Assembly: GCF_947504145.1 (NCBI RefSeq) | Contig: NZ_CANNGQ010000002.1 | Coordinates: 434,001 to 498,000, forward strand | Direction: 5' to 3' | Source of the DNA: an uncultured Microbulbifer sp. | Lineage (GTDB): Bacteria > Pseudomonadota > Gammaproteobacteria > Pseudomonadales > Cellvibrionaceae | Length of the DNA: 64,000 nucleotides | Shown here: in pieces, positions 28,222 through 37,520 of the stretch | How positions within the stretch are numbered: position 1 is the first letter of the stretch | Layout: every line of letters starts with the position of its first letter | The notes under the pieces: generated by a model | Told to the model about the DNA's origin: nothing | The model's database searches: none | Seen by the model: only the letters and a program-made list of their open reading frames with translations | Program-made: the position numbers and the translations under genes

Positions 28222-30771
28222 TCAGTAGGTGTAGCTGAAGCCCAGTTCGTAAGTGGATCCGTACTCATCGTACTGGGACAGACGGCTCTCATTGCCGAAG
28301 TAGTAGAACTCCGGGCGGTCGTTGAGGTTCATGGCGGCCGCATTGATGGTCAGGTTGTCATTGACTTCGTACTTGGCGGTCAGGTCAACCTGCATGAAGT
28401 CACTGGTGTAGCGATCGGTCAGTGCGCTGTCGCCGAGCTCATCCAGGTACTTGTCGCGGTAGTTGGCCGCCAGGCGGACATCCCAGGCACCCTTGTCGTA
28501 GCCGACCGCCAGGTTGGCGGTATTGCGCGCCTGCTTCACGTAGGGTGTGCTGCGGTCGCCGTAGGCGGAATCCGCGGGAAGGTCGGTCTCACCATCGGCA
28601 AAGGTGTAGTTGATCATCGCCAGCATGCCGTTGTCCCAGGCGTGCTGCAGAGCCAGTTCCGCACCCCAGATGCGGCTGTCGTCGGCATTGATGGTGGTTT
28701 CCATGCGGTCCCACACCTGGCCGCGCAGTTCGGCGTCGCTTGCGCTGACTTCGACGATCGCGTCCTGGATGTCCTTGTAGAACAGGCCGGCGCCGATAAA
28801 GGTGCCTTCGCCTACGTAGTACTCGTAGCTGACGTCCAGGTTCCACGCGGTGGTCGGATCCAGGTAGGGGTTGCCGCCCTCGATCTCGTTGTCTTCCAGA
28901 TCGATTTTCGCTCCGGCGCTGGCCTCACCAAAGCCCGGGCGCACCAGGGAGCGGAATGCGCCGAGGCGCAGAATCTGGTCGTCGGCAAGTTGCAGTTGCA
29001 CGTTCAGCGAGGGCGCGAGGAAGCCGTAGTCGTTGTCGTAAGCAACGTCGCCGGCGTAGGCATCGCCATCGAACTGCTTGCCGCGATAGGTTGCGCGGGT
29101 GTCTTCGTAGCGCAGGCCGTAGACGTAGGTGGCGAAGTCGGTGGTGGTGGTGGCCATCAGGTAGCCGGCGAAAATATTTTCTTCGGCATACCAGTCGGCG
29201 GCGATGGACTCCTCCTCCTCGTCACCGCTCATTTCGTACAGATCGCCGGGCGCCCGGCAGCTAGTGCCGTCGGACAGGGCAAAGCTGCCATTGCCCAGGG
29301 TCGGAATCAGGTCGCGCACGCCGTCATAGGTAGGCGAGGGGCCGTGGTTGTTGCCGAAGTAATCGCCGATCACACGGTTGTCGTGTTCCGCCAGGGTGAC
29401 ATCGTCAATGGGCTCGTAGCCGCAGAAGTCGAATTCGTTGTCCTTATCCCGCTGGCGATACTTGATGCCGTATTGCAGTTCGGTGACGTCGTTCAGTTCC
29501 AGGTTCATATCCACCCGCAGGCCGAAGTCCTGGTCGGTAGACAGGGCCGTTTCACTTTCCAGCGCCTTGAGGAAATAGTTCTGCGGATCGTACAGCTCCG
29601 GCGCGTAGTTCAGCACCGGCTTTTTCGGATCGCTGTTGTCGTAGGTCATCGGCGTGTCGAGCTCGATGCTGCGGTAGATGGCGTTCCACTTGTTGGTGTC
29701 GTCCTGCTCCGCTTGCGAGCCGAAAATTTCTGCCTTCAGGCTGCTGCGCTCGCTCAGCTGGAACTCACCGCCGAACTGGGCAGAGCTGATGCTGCGCACT
29801 TCGACCCGCGGGCGGGATTCGGTATCCATACGCTGGGTGGGGTAGGTGGCGATGTCGCCTTCGATAATGGCGTCATCCTCCAGTGAGCGGGTTTCCCACT
29901 TGGCGCGATCTTCGGTATCGGTGTATTCGTTGTGGAAGAAACGCGCGAAGTAGCTGTTGCCGCTGTCGGCCTGGTAATCGAAATTCAGTACAACACCCTG
30001 GCGCTCGCGCTCCAGGTCGTAGTGGCGCATTTCAAAATCGGAATCGATGGCCTCGTCGGACCAGCCGCCGGTTTCATTGTTGCGCGCGACGATGCGACGG
30101 CTCTGGTCGCTCACCACCATGGCCACACCGAGCTCGCCGTCCTGCATGCGGAAGCGGTTGGTGGCAGTCACCGCCAGTTTGGGGTTGTTCGCGTCTTTGG
30201 TCAGCTCGTTGTAGGACGTCTGGGCTTTTACCTTGCTGTGGAAGCCGTCGTATTTGAAGGCGCTGATGGTTTCCAGATCAATGGCGCCGCCGATGGTGTC
30301 TGCGTCGAGGTTCGGGGTCAGGGTCTTGTACACGGTCATGGAGTCGAGCATGTCCGAGGGAACACCGTCCAGCATCACGCCGCGGCGATTCTCCGGCGAG
30401 GCGGTGCTCACACCGTTGATGGTCATGGCGTTCAGGTCGGTGTTCATACCGCGCACCGAGACGTAGCGGCCTTCACCCTGGTCGTTTTCCACCATGATGC
30501 CGGGAAGGCGGCGCAGGGACTCGGAGACGTTGGTGTCGGCGAAGTTGCCCATGGCGTCAGAATCGACAACGCTGGATACTTTGTCGGATGCGCGCTGTTT
30601 TTCCAGTGCGTTGGCCAGTGCTGCACGGGAGCCGCCGTACACTTCGACCTCCTCCATGCTTTCGCCACTCTCTTGGGCCATGGTGGCGCCGGAGACGGCA
30701 ACCCCAATCACCAGTGCGAGCAGTTTTTGCTCGCCGAAAAATTTCCGATTATTGTGTGTGTTCTGGCGCAT
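28222..30771 (-). CDS. TonB-dependent receptor, Xanthomonas-Caulobacter type
   Basis: An 849-residue outer-membrane receptor: a signal peptide with a cleavage region near GATMAQ, a TonB-box-like MEEVEVYGG segment, a plug domain (NVSESLRRLPGIMVENDQGEGRYVSVRGMNTDLNAMTINGV, LDADTIGGAIDLET) and a barrel ending in YELGFSYTY. The plug style matches the large Xanthomonas/Caulobacter receptor group that often imports glycans or peptides. No carbohydrate enzyme is adjacent, so the ligand is unknown. A strong AAGGAG precedes the ATG, and the gene is divergent from the universal stress protein gene. Confidence 0.88.
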   Translation of the reverse strand: MRQNTHNNRKFFGEQKLLALVIGVAVSGATMAQESGESMEEVEVYGGSRAALANALEKQRASDKVSSVVDSDAMGNFADTNVSESLRRLPGIMVENDQGEGRYVSVRGMNTDLNAMTINGVSTASPENRRGVMLDGVPSDMLDSMTVYKTLTPNLDADTIGGAIDLETISAFKYDGFHSKVKAQTSYNELTKDANNPKLAVTATNRFRMQDGELGVAMVVSDQSRRIVARNNETGGWSDEAIDSDFEMRHYDLERERQGVVLNFDYQADSGNSYFARFFHNEYTDTEDRAKWETRSLEDDAIIEGDIATYPTQRMDTESRPRVEVRSISSAQFGGEFQLSERSSLKAEIFGSQAEQDDTNKWNAIYRSIELDTPMTYDNSDPKKPVLNYAPELYDPQNYFLKALESETALSTDQDFGLRVDMNLELNDVTELQYGIKYRQRDKDNEFDFCGYEPIDDVTLAEHDNRVIGDYFGNNHGPSPTYDGVRDLIPTLGNGSFALSDGTSCRAPGDLYEMSGDEEEESIAADWYAEENIFAGYLMATTTTDFATYVYGLRYEDTRATYRGKQFDGDAYAGDVAYDNDYGFLAPSLNVQLQLADDQILRLGAFRSLVRPGFGEASAGAKIDLEDNEIEGGNPYLDPTTAWNLDVSYEYYVGEGTFIGAGLFYKDIQDAIVEVSASDAELRGQVWDRMETTINADDSRIWGAELALQHAWDNGMLAMINYTFADGETDLPADSAYGDRSTPYVKQARNTANLAVGYDKGAWDVRLAANYRDKYLDELGDSALTDRYTSDFMQVDLTAKYEVNDNLTINAAAMNLNDRPEFYYFGNESRLSQYDEYGSTYELGFSYTY

Positions 30772-31023
30772 GGGGGCTCCTTAGTCTGTTTCCCTGAGCA
30801 GTCGATACTGGTGTACAACGTTGATTTACAGGCCGGGGAGACTAGGGCGTTTTTGTTGCAGTGCGGTGAACGTACTGTGACATTGGCGTGCTGATTGTGA
30901 ATTGAGGCTCGCGTTGGTTGGTGGTGCGGCTGAGTATTGAGGGAAGAAATCGGGTTGCTCTCTGCACTAAACTGGGTTTTGTCGGACGACAGAAATTCAG
31001 GAATCCCTCGAACTGGAGACGTT

Positions 31024-31875
31024 ATGTACAAGATTCTCGTTATTCTCGATAAACCAAAGCACGAGCAGGTCGCTTTGCAGCGGGCGCTGGACCTGGCGAA
31101 AAATGCGGGAGCAATGTTGCATCTGGTGAGCTTTGTGTACGAGCCGGTGGTCTCCATTCCCCTGTTGTCCGGTTCCATTCTCAATATCAGCGACCAGATC
31201 CAGCAGGAGCGCGCCACGTGGTTGCAAACCCTGCAAAGCGAGCAGTCCCTGCCCGAAGGTTCCACCGCTGAAGTCATCTGGCACCACGACATCCCCAACT
31301 GGACGCTGGAATACCTCAGCCAGAACCGCGTCGACCTGGTGGTGAAAACCGCGCAGAAACAATTTGGCCGCGGTGGCTTTGGCTCCATCGACTGGCGTCT
31401 GATCGAACACCTGACCAAACCGCTGTGGCTTGCGGTCGAGACCCACTGGATAAAGCACGACCGTGTTGTTGCCGCGCTGGATCCGGCCGTCGAAAATACC
31501 CTGCACGTGCAGCTCAACCAGCGTGTGCTCGCTTTGGGCGCGGAAATGAGTGAACATCTGGGCGTGGACCTGGAAGCCGTGGCCTGTGTGCCGGCCTCGC
31601 AAGAAGTCGCCGATCTGGACGAATTCCGCGAACACACCGGTGCCCTGCTGGATGCCGTGGATCAAGTCATTGCCGATAGCGGCGTGACCTGCAATAAAAC
31701 CCATTTCGTCACCGGTAAACCCGCCGCAGAAGTTAATCGTGTGGTGGACAGAAACAAGGCGCGAGCCATTCTGGTAGGGCGCGGTGTGCGCAAGGGGCCG
31801 AAGGGCTTCCTGCTGGGGAATACCGCCGAACGTATTCTCGGCCGTGCCAATACTGATGTGGTGGTTGTGCCCTAA
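31024..31875 (+). CDS. Tandem universal stress protein (UspE-like)
   Basis: A 283-residue cytosolic protein with two Usp domains, residues about 1-140 and 150-283. MYKILVILDKPKHEQVALQRALDLAKN opens the first. The second ends in ARAILVGRGVRKGPKGFLLGNTAERILGRANTDVVVVP, the ATP/phosphate-binding GxxG-GSTAE-like motif (here GNTAE). UspE-type proteins are linked to stress endurance. The ATG is preceded by GGAG. It is divergent from the TonB receptor across about 250 bases that hold no other gene. Confidence 0.85.
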   Translation: MYKILVILDKPKHEQVALQRALDLAKNAGAMLHLVSFVYEPVVSIPLLSGSILNISDQIQQERATWLQTLQSEQSLPEGSTAEVIWHHDIPNWTLEYLSQNRVDLVVKTAQKQFGRGGFGSIDWRLIEHLTKPLWLAVETHWIKHDRVVAALDPAVENTLHVQLNQRVLALGAEMSEHLGVDLEAVACVPASQEVADLDEFREHTGALLDAVDQVIADSGVTCNKTHFVTGKPAAEVNRVVDRNKARAILVGRGVRKGPKGFLLGNTAERILGRANTDVVVVP

Positions 31876-31927
31876 GCGTGAAGCGAACATTCAAACCCGC
31901 AGGCAAATAACAATAAGCGAGAACCTC

Positions 31928-32395
31928 ATGACACTGCGTCTCTGGACAACTTTCACATACATTGCACTGCTGGCTTTTTCCGCTCAGGCGGATACCCAGC
32001 AGGAGCAGCCTGGTTACGATGGGCAGTTGGCCGCGGAGCTTGGCGCGGACAACTACGGTATGCACCGCTACGTGATGGCGCTGCTTAAAGCCGGCCCCAA
32101 TCGGGACCTGGACAAGAAAGCCGCCGCAGAATTACAGCGTGCGCATATGGCGAATATCCAGCGCCTTGCGGAAGAGGGCGTTCTGGTGCTGGCCGGGCCG
32201 TTTCTGGACGGCGGTGCGCTGCGCGGAATCTATGTGTTTGATGTGGACACCGTGGAGGAAGCAAAAAAACTCACCGAAACCGACCCCGCAGTAAAAGCCG
32301 GCAGCCTGGTGATGGAACTGCATCCCTGGTACGGTTCCGCCGCCATAAAATCCATCAACGACCTGCACAAACGCATCGCCAAACAGGCGCCGTAA
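31928..32395 (+). CDS. Secreted YciI-like (YCII domain) protein
   Basis: A 155-residue protein with a signal peptide (residues 1-21, ending SAQA) and a YCII/dimeric alpha-beta barrel-like domain from about residue 40 (YVMALLKAGPN, AHMANIQRLAEEGVLVLAGPF, VDTVEEAKKLTETDPAVKAGSLVMELHPWYG). The family is mostly uncharacterised; some members act on small organic molecules. The exported form is less usual. The start ATG follows GAGAA. It lies 52 bases after the universal stress gene on the same strand. Confidence 0.72.
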   Translation: MTLRLWTTFTYIALLAFSAQADTQQEQPGYDGQLAAELGADNYGMHRYVMALLKAGPNRDLDKKAAAELQRAHMANIQRLAEEGVLVLAGPFLDGGALRGIYVFDVDTVEEAKKLTETDPAVKAGSLVMELHPWYGSAAIKSINDLHKRIAKQAP

Positions 32396-32456
32396 CTTCG
32401 CAGTACGCTAAAAAAACATTGCCGGAACTGTATTGCCGGAGGAAAAGGAATTACCT

Positions 32457-32873
32457 GTGAACGAGCAGCAGTACCTCTGTGACCACTACCGTTTTAATGC
32501 CGAACAGCGCCTCAAAGCATTTAATTTCTTCGTGGTGCTTTCCATGTTTGCCGACGGTGGTGTTTTTACCGCGGTAGAGAAGAGTTTTGACCCTCTGATT
32601 CTGGTGCTGTTGGGTGGGTTTGTGGTGATTGTCTCCGGTGTGTTCTGGGTGATGGACCTGCGCAGCCGCGAGCTGCTGAATCTGGCCATACCGGGATTGC
32701 GCGCCATCGAACAGGAGCTTCCGGAAGCGGCGCGGGTATTCAGCCGAGATCTGGATACCCAGCATCGGTTTATCCGCTACACCTTCGCGATTCGCGCGCT
32801 GATCCTGGGGCAGTTCCTGTTTGGTGCCGCGGTGGTTGTGTACGGCACCCTCGCTTTTTTCGGACTGATCTGA
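32457..32873 (+). CDS. Small membrane protein of unknown function
   Basis: A 138-residue protein with hydrophobic segments near residues 22-40, 45-65 and 110-135 and a charged middle (EQELPEAARVFSRDLDTQHRF). The GTG start is chosen because AAAGGA lies 8 bases before it; a TTG 24 bases upstream is possible. I do not recognise the family. It sits between the YciI-like and the glyoxalase-fold genes on the same strand. Confidence 0.6.
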   Translation: MNEQQYLCDHYRFNAEQRLKAFNFFVVLSMFADGGVFTAVEKSFDPLILVLLGGFVVIVSGVFWVMDLRSRELLNLAIPGLRAIEQELPEAARVFSRDLDTQHRFIRYTFAIRALILGQFLFGAAVVVYGTLAFFGLI

Positions 32874-32945
32874 TCTCCAGCGGGCCTTCTATACTGATTT
32901 TCCGGATACGGGAATCAGGACTCACTTTGGAAGGGAGAACGAAAC

Positions 32946-33320
32946 ATGCTGGACCATATCGGTCTGATCGTGCACGACTACCAGCGCAGCAAAGGGTTTT
33001 ATCAACTGGCACTCTCCCCCCTCGGCTATGAGCTGGTCTCGGAAATGGCCGGTTGGGCGGGCTTTGGCTGGGGCGGTAAACCGCAACTGTTGATCAAGGG
33101 CGGCTCCAGTACCACACCCGCCGTGCATATCGCGTTCAGTGCCGAAGACCGCGAAACGGTGCAGGCATTTTACGACAGAGCGCTGGAAGCCGGTGGCAAA
33201 GACAATGGCGCCCCGGGGTTGCGCCCGGAATATCACGAGCACTACTTCGGTGCCTACGTGCTGGATCCGGATGGCAACAATATCGAAGTGGTCTGTCACA
33301 TTCCCGCCGATGCATTTTAG
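32946..33320 (+). CDS. Glyoxalase/VOC-fold protein
   Basis: A 124-residue single-module vicinal-oxygen-chelate protein. MLDHIGLIVHDYQRSKGFY at the N-terminus and YYGAYVLDPDGNNIEVV-like residues at the C-terminus (YFGAYVLDPDGNNIEVVCH) are the paired beta-alpha-beta-beta-beta motifs, with His4 and a C-terminal Glu as probable metal ligands. Related proteins are annotated as lactoylglutathione lyase-like, dioxygenase-like or resistance proteins; the true activity is unknown. A strong GGAAGGGAG precedes the ATG. Confidence 0.8.
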   Translation: MLDHIGLIVHDYQRSKGFYQLALSPLGYELVSEMAGWAGFGWGGKPQLLIKGGSSTTPAVHIAFSAEDRETVQAFYDRALEAGGKDNGAPGLRPEYHEHYFGAYVLDPDGNNIEVVCHIPADAF

Positions 33321-33341
33321 GGCATTAACTTTATCTCGCTG

Positions 33342-33361
33342 CCTGCGTCATTTGACGCAGG
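33342..33361. promoter_or_regulatory. Palindrome CCTGCGTCA/TGACGCAGG before the TonB receptor
   Basis: Perfect 9-bp arms (33342-33350 and 33353-33361) with a 2-base centre. It is 21 bases after the VOC gene stop and 120 bases before the receptor start. With no T-tract it could be either an operator for the receptor operon or a 3' hairpin of the VOC transcript. Confidence 0.4.
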
Positions 33362-33481
33362 ATTGATCCCGCCTGTTCTGGCAGTGTAACCAACCTCGAC
33401 TATCTTGAAGCTTGACCGGGCAATCCTGTCGTGGAGCCATCTGCCCTGTGCGCAATAATTGATAAAGAAAATGAGGTCTCA

Positions 33482-35530
33482 ATGTCTGTTGCCCTGCTTG
33501 TGGTACTGGCTGCCAATGGTGCGATTGAATCTTCCGCGGTGAACCGCGTTGCAGCAAACAGTGAAGCGGTGGAGGAAGTCTCCGTCCTCGGCCGCCAACT
33601 GAACCTGAACGGCGAGGCCATCTCTGCCTCCCAGGGAGAAGTGGGGCCGACGGAAATTGGCGCCTGGCCGTTGATCCGCACCGGTGACCTGATGGAGTTT
33701 GTTCCCGGCATGGTGGCCACCCAGCACTCCGGCAGCGGCAAAGCCAACCAGTATTTTCTGCGTGGTTTCAATCTCGACCACGGCACCGACTTCGCCACCT
33801 TCGTGGACGGTATGCCGGTCAACCTGCGCACCCACGGCCATGGGCAAGGCTATACAGATCTCAATTTCGTCATTCCGGAAACCGTTGAGCGCCTGCGCTA
33901 TCGCAAAGGGCCCTACCACGCGGATGTCGGGGACTTTTCCTCGGCGGGTTCTGCCCGATTCGTAATCGCGGAAACGCTCAATCGCGGCATTGCCGAACTG
34001 GCGTTCGGTGAGCATGGCTATCGCCGCGGCGTGGTGGCGGACTCGGTGCAGACCGGCAGCAGCGACCTGTTATTCGCTGCCGAGTGGCAGACCTACGATG
34101 GCCCCTGGAGCGATATCAGTGAAGACGTCAACAAAGTAAACCTGCTCGGCAAGGTCGCCAGCGACCTGGCCGGTGGCCGTGCGCACCTCACGTTGATGGG
34201 GTATGACAACCAGTGGAATTCCCCGGACCAGATTCCCGCGCGTGCGGTGGCGCAGGGCATCATTGACCCATACGGATCTCTGGACCCGAGCCTCGGCGGC
34301 GACACCCGTCGCTACAGTCTGTCCGGGGGCTGGACCGGCGCCTTCGTCGGCGGCGAACTCTCTGTCAGTGCCCATGCCATCGATTACGACTTCAACCTCT
34401 GGTCCAACTTCACCTACCAGCTGGAGCACCCGGATAGCGGCGATCAGTTCCAGCAGCGGGATGACCGTCGCATCTACGGTTTTGCAGTGGCACAGCAGTG
34501 GCAGCGCGAAGCCGCCAGCTGGCAACTGGGCGTGCAGGGGCGTCGGGATGATATCGATCAGGTGGGGCTGTACCACACTGCCGGGCGCGAGGTGCTGGGC
34601 ACGGTGCGCGAGGATCGGGTGATGGAAGACAGCCTGGCGCTGTTCGCCATAAACCAGTACCAGTGGAGCGACACTCTGCGCTCCTATGTAGGGTTGCGTT
34701 ACGACCACTACGAGTTCGATGTAAACGCGGGACTGGCGCAAAACAGCGGTCAGCGCAGCGACGCTAAATCCTCGCTCAAGGCGAGCCTCGCCTGGCAACC
34801 CTGGCCAGTATCCGAGTTTTACCTTAGCTACGGCCAGGGGCTCCATTCCAACGACGCCCGTGGCACCGTTATTCAGGTGGACCCGGTGTCTGGCGAGCCG
34901 GTTGCAGCGGTCGATCCACTGGTGGAGTCCCGCGGCTACGAGCTGGGATCACGACTATTTGTTACCGATCAGCTGCACGCCACCCTGGCCCTGTGGGAAC
35001 TGGATCTGGATTCCGAGCTGCTGTTTGTGGGAGACGCGGGCAATACCGAGGCCAGCCGTCCCAGCGAGCGCCGTGGCGCAGAGTTGGGGGTCTACTGGTT
35101 TGCCTCCGAGCGCATCAGCGCGGAGCTGGAAGTGTCTTATACCGATGCACAGTTTGCCGACCGCGATGCCGCGGGCAACGAGGTCCCCGGCTCGATTCCG
35201 CTGGTGGCCAGTGCCGCGCTCAATTACCAGGGCGATCGTGGCTGGTTCGCCTCCGTGCACCTGCGTCACTTCGGCGCTTATCCCCTGATTGAGGATCGTA
35301 GTGTGCAGTCTGAGGGTTCCTCTCTGGTGAATGTGCGAATGGGACGGGACTTCGACAACAGCTGGCGCCTGCAACTGGACCTGTTGAATGCCCTGGATTC
35401 CGGTGACCACGATGTGGACTACTTCTACGCCTCGCGTCTGCCGGGTGAGGGGGCCGAGGGCGTGGAGGATATCCACTATCACATTTTCGAGCCGCGCACC
35501 CTGCGTGCGTCGCTCCGCTACAGCTTCTGA
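33482..35530 (+). CDS. TonB-dependent receptor (smaller type)
   Basis: A 682-residue outer-membrane receptor. After a short N-terminal hydrophobic region comes a TonB-box-like EEVSVLGRQL. The plug domain follows (LIRTGDLMEFVPGMVATQHSGSGKANQYFLRGFNLDHGTDFATFVDGMPVNLRTHGHGQGY) and a barrel ending in RASLRYSF. The length and plug resemble receptors for siderophores or small organics. The ATG is preceded by GAGG; a GTG 51 bases upstream is also in frame. The DUF389 gene follows 15 bases after the stop, so the two may be co-transcribed. Confidence 0.85.
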   Translation: MSVALLVVLAANGAIESSAVNRVAANSEAVEEVSVLGRQLNLNGEAISASQGEVGPTEIGAWPLIRTGDLMEFVPGMVATQHSGSGKANQYFLRGFNLDHGTDFATFVDGMPVNLRTHGHGQGYTDLNFVIPETVERLRYRKGPYHADVGDFSSAGSARFVIAETLNRGIAELAFGEHGYRRGVVADSVQTGSSDLLFAAEWQTYDGPWSDISEDVNKVNLLGKVASDLAGGRAHLTLMGYDNQWNSPDQIPARAVAQGIIDPYGSLDPSLGGDTRRYSLSGGWTGAFVGGELSVSAHAIDYDFNLWSNFTYQLEHPDSGDQFQQRDDRRIYGFAVAQQWQREAASWQLGVQGRRDDIDQVGLYHTAGREVLGTVREDRVMEDSLALFAINQYQWSDTLRSYVGLRYDHYEFDVNAGLAQNSGQRSDAKSSLKASLAWQPWPVSEFYLSYGQGLHSNDARGTVIQVDPVSGEPVAAVDPLVESRGYELGSRLFVTDQLHATLALWELDLDSELLFVGDAGNTEASRPSERRGAELGVYWFASERISAELEVSYTDAQFADRDAAGNEVPGSIPLVASAALNYQGDRGWFASVHLRHFGAYPLIEDRSVQSEGSSLVNVRMGRDFDNSWRLQLDLLNALDSGDHDVDYFYASRLPGEGAEGVEDIHYHIFEPRTLRASLRYSF

Positions 35531-35545
35531 GTTGCCGGGCGCCCC

Positions 35546-36532
35546 ATGAAACTGTTGTCGATCCTCGCCGATGCCCGGGATGCCGAGCGCATAGCCGGTA
35601 TTGCCGAAACCTGTGCAGCCGAGGAATTCCGTCTGGATGCGCATGTACCCAGTGGGCACCAGAGCATGCGTATGCTGGTGAGCGACGACAAGGTGCAGTC
35701 GGTGCTGGACCTGCTGGCGCCCCTGGTAGAGCGCGTGGCCGGTGCGCGTGTGCTGGTGATTCCGGTGGAGGTGTCGCTTCCCCAGCAGAGTGAAGAAGAG
35801 CGGAAGAAAGAAGACACCGCATTGGCGGCGCGCGAGGCGCTTTATGCCAGTGCGGAAAAAAGCGCACGCCTGGACCGGGATTACCTGATCCTGGTCGTAC
35901 TCTCCACCATTGTGGCCGCGATCGGCCTGCTGGAAGACAACGTAGCGGTGATCATCGGCGCCATGGTGATCGCACCACTACTGGGGCCGAACATGGCATT
36001 TGGCCTGGGAACGGCCCTCGGGGACACCGGGCTGATGCGCAGCGCCCTGGCGTCTCTGTCGGTGGGCGTTCTGGTTGCGGCGGGGATTTCCGTGGTGATC
36101 GGGCTGGTATGGCCCTGGAATGAATACAGTGTGGAAGTGCTGGCGCGCACCAATGTGGGTTGGGACTCGGTGGCGCTGGCGTTGGCTTCCGGTGCCGCGG
36201 CGGCTCTTTCGATGACCACGGGATTGTCCAGTGTGCTGGTAGGCGTGATGGTGGCGGTGGCACTGCTGCCACCGGCGGCTACCTTCGGCATGATGATCGG
36301 CGCGGGCAGGTGGCAGCTGGCGGCGGGTGCGGGTCTGTTACTGGCGGTCAATATCGTGTGCGTGAACCTCGCCTGCAAGCTGGTATTTCTGGCCAAGGGC
36401 ATAGAGCCGCGCACCTGGTGGCAGAAAAAATCCGCGCACCGCTCTATGATCATCTACATCAGTGTGTGGGTGGTGACCCTGCTGCTGCTCTCCCTGGCCA
36501 TTCATCTGCGCAACCAGTTCAATCTTCAGTGA
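35546..36532 (+). CDS. DUF389 (TIGR00341-like) membrane protein
   Basis: A 328-residue protein with a soluble N-terminal part (residues 1-108) and about six transmembrane segments from residue 112 on. IGLLEDNVAVIIGAMVIAPLLGPNMAFGLGTALGD is the conserved core of the DUF389 family, and MTTGLSSVLVGVMVAVALLPPAATFGMMIGAG is a second conserved block. The family's function is not established. Its close position behind a TonB receptor suggests, but does not show, a shared transport role. It converges with padR, overlapping it by 7 bases at the stops. Confidence 0.82.
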   Translation: MKLLSILADARDAERIAGIAETCAAEEFRLDAHVPSGHQSMRMLVSDDKVQSVLDLLAPLVERVAGARVLVIPVEVSLPQQSEEERKKEDTALAAREALYASAEKSARLDRDYLILVVLSTIVAAIGLLEDNVAVIIGAMVIAPLLGPNMAFGLGTALGDTGLMRSALASLSVGVLVAAGISVVIGLVWPWNEYSVEVLARTNVGWDSVALALASGAAAALSMTTGLSSVLVGVMVAVALLPPAATFGMMIGAGRWQLAAGAGLLLAVNIVCVNLACKLVFLAKGIEPRTWWQKKSAHRSMIIYISVWVVTLLLLSLAIHLRNQFNLQ

Positions 36533-37068
36533 TTGGACGCATCCAGTTTTTCCAGTAATTCTTCTGCCCAACGTATCCAGGTTTTCTCGGTCTCGATGCC
36601 CAGCAGCAACGGCTGGTGGGCGAGCCACAGGCGCTGTTGCTGCTCTTGCGGGCGGCGGTAAAACCGCTGGTTTTGGGCTTCGTAGGTAGCGAGCATCGCC
36701 CGGTGCTCGTGTAAGTGCCGCTCCAGCTCCGCGCGCAACTGCGCGCTGCTCAGATGGTGGCCGGCAAACAACTGGATCAGGAAGGGCTCGCGGATTTTCT
36801 GTGCCGCGGCAGGCCTGGCTGCCCATTCCGCCAGCGCCATGCGCCCGGCCCCGGTAAGCGAATAGATTTTCTTGTCTGGCCTCCCTTCCTGGGGCTGCTC
36901 TGTGCAGTCCAGTAATCCCTCTCCGTGCAACTTGTGCAGCTCGCGGTACATCTGTTGGTGGCTTGCGCTCCAGAAGTAACTGACGCTGCGCTCAAAGCGG
37001 CGTTTCAGGTCGTAACCGCTGCCGGGCTCGATATCCAGCAGGGTCAGTACGGCAAATCTCAGTGACAT
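36526..37068 (-). CDS. PadR-family transcriptional regulator
   Basis: A 180-residue regulator. Residues 1-85 form the PadR winged helix (LTLLDIEPGSGYDLKRRFERSVSYFWSASHQQMYRELHKLHGEGLL...YSLTGAG). Residues 95-175 are the helical C-terminal dimerisation domain of the PadR-s1/Vir-act-alpha type. PadR proteins usually repress a neighbouring gene and respond to phenolics or drugs. It is divergent from the alaE-like gene across a 452-base region containing a TATGCAA palindrome that may be its operator. Confidence 0.82.
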   Translation of the reverse strand: MSLRFAVLTLLDIEPGSGYDLKRRFERSVSYFWSASHQQMYRELHKLHGEGLLDCTEQPQEGRPDKKIYSLTGAGRMALAEWAARPAAAQKIREPFLIQLFAGHHLSSAQLRAELERHLHEHRAMLATYEAQNQRFYRRPQEQQQRLWLAHQPLLLGIETEKTWIRWAEELLEKLDASNH

Positions 37069-37520
37069 ATCAGTGACATCGTTGGCGTGCTTGGTGTTGG
37101 TGTACTTGGTGTTGGGGTGCGTGGGGTGGCAGTGTTTGGGCCGTGTGGCCCGGATACCGGTACTTCATTACGCTTTGTCGCTATGCAAGTAGTTGCATAA
37201 TCCTCTGTCGAATAGGGCAGTGTAATCGCTGGTGGCCACCCGGGCACGGACTGAATCCTCGAAGCCGGGGTAGTGAGGGTGTGCAACCGTCCGTCCCGGT
37301 GGACAAATCTCTACCTGAATAAATGGTCATAGTTGTTGCATTTCGGAAAACCGGAATATTTAGGATGCACATGTAGGGAATGGTGGAAAGTTAACTTGCG
37401 GGGCCTAGTAATTAGATTTTCTGTAGATATAATCGCCGGCGCCACCAAAAGTGGCTGAATAATGTCCAATCGCAATTCCGGCGGGTTACCCCCTGCCGTA
37501 TATCGGATCCGTTTGTCGCC
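37069..37520. other. padR - alaE divergent region
   Basis: A 452-base gap without a gene. Next to padR are imperfect tandem copies of CTTGGTGTTGG (about 37090-37118). A TATGCAA/TTGCATA palindrome lies at 37182-37199. A TATAAT hexamer at 37428-37433, about 90 bases before alaE, could be its -10 box; no well-spaced -35 is seen. A small GCCAC-CAAAA-GTGGC hairpin follows at about 37441-37455. Confidence 0.4.
37182..37199. promoter_or_regulatory. Candidate PadR operator
   Basis: TATGCAA (37182-37188) and TTGCATA (37193-37199) are perfect 7-bp arms separated by GTAG, 114 bases upstream of the padR start and between two divergent genes. PadR proteins bind dyads with AT-rich half sites; assignment to this PadR is by position only. 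Confidence 0.4.

Noticed and set aside
37060-37120. Short direct repeats CAGTGACAT (x2) and CTTGGTGTTGG (x2) at the padR start and upstream
   Set aside because: Too short and imperfect to call a repeat element or operator; probably low-complexity sequence.
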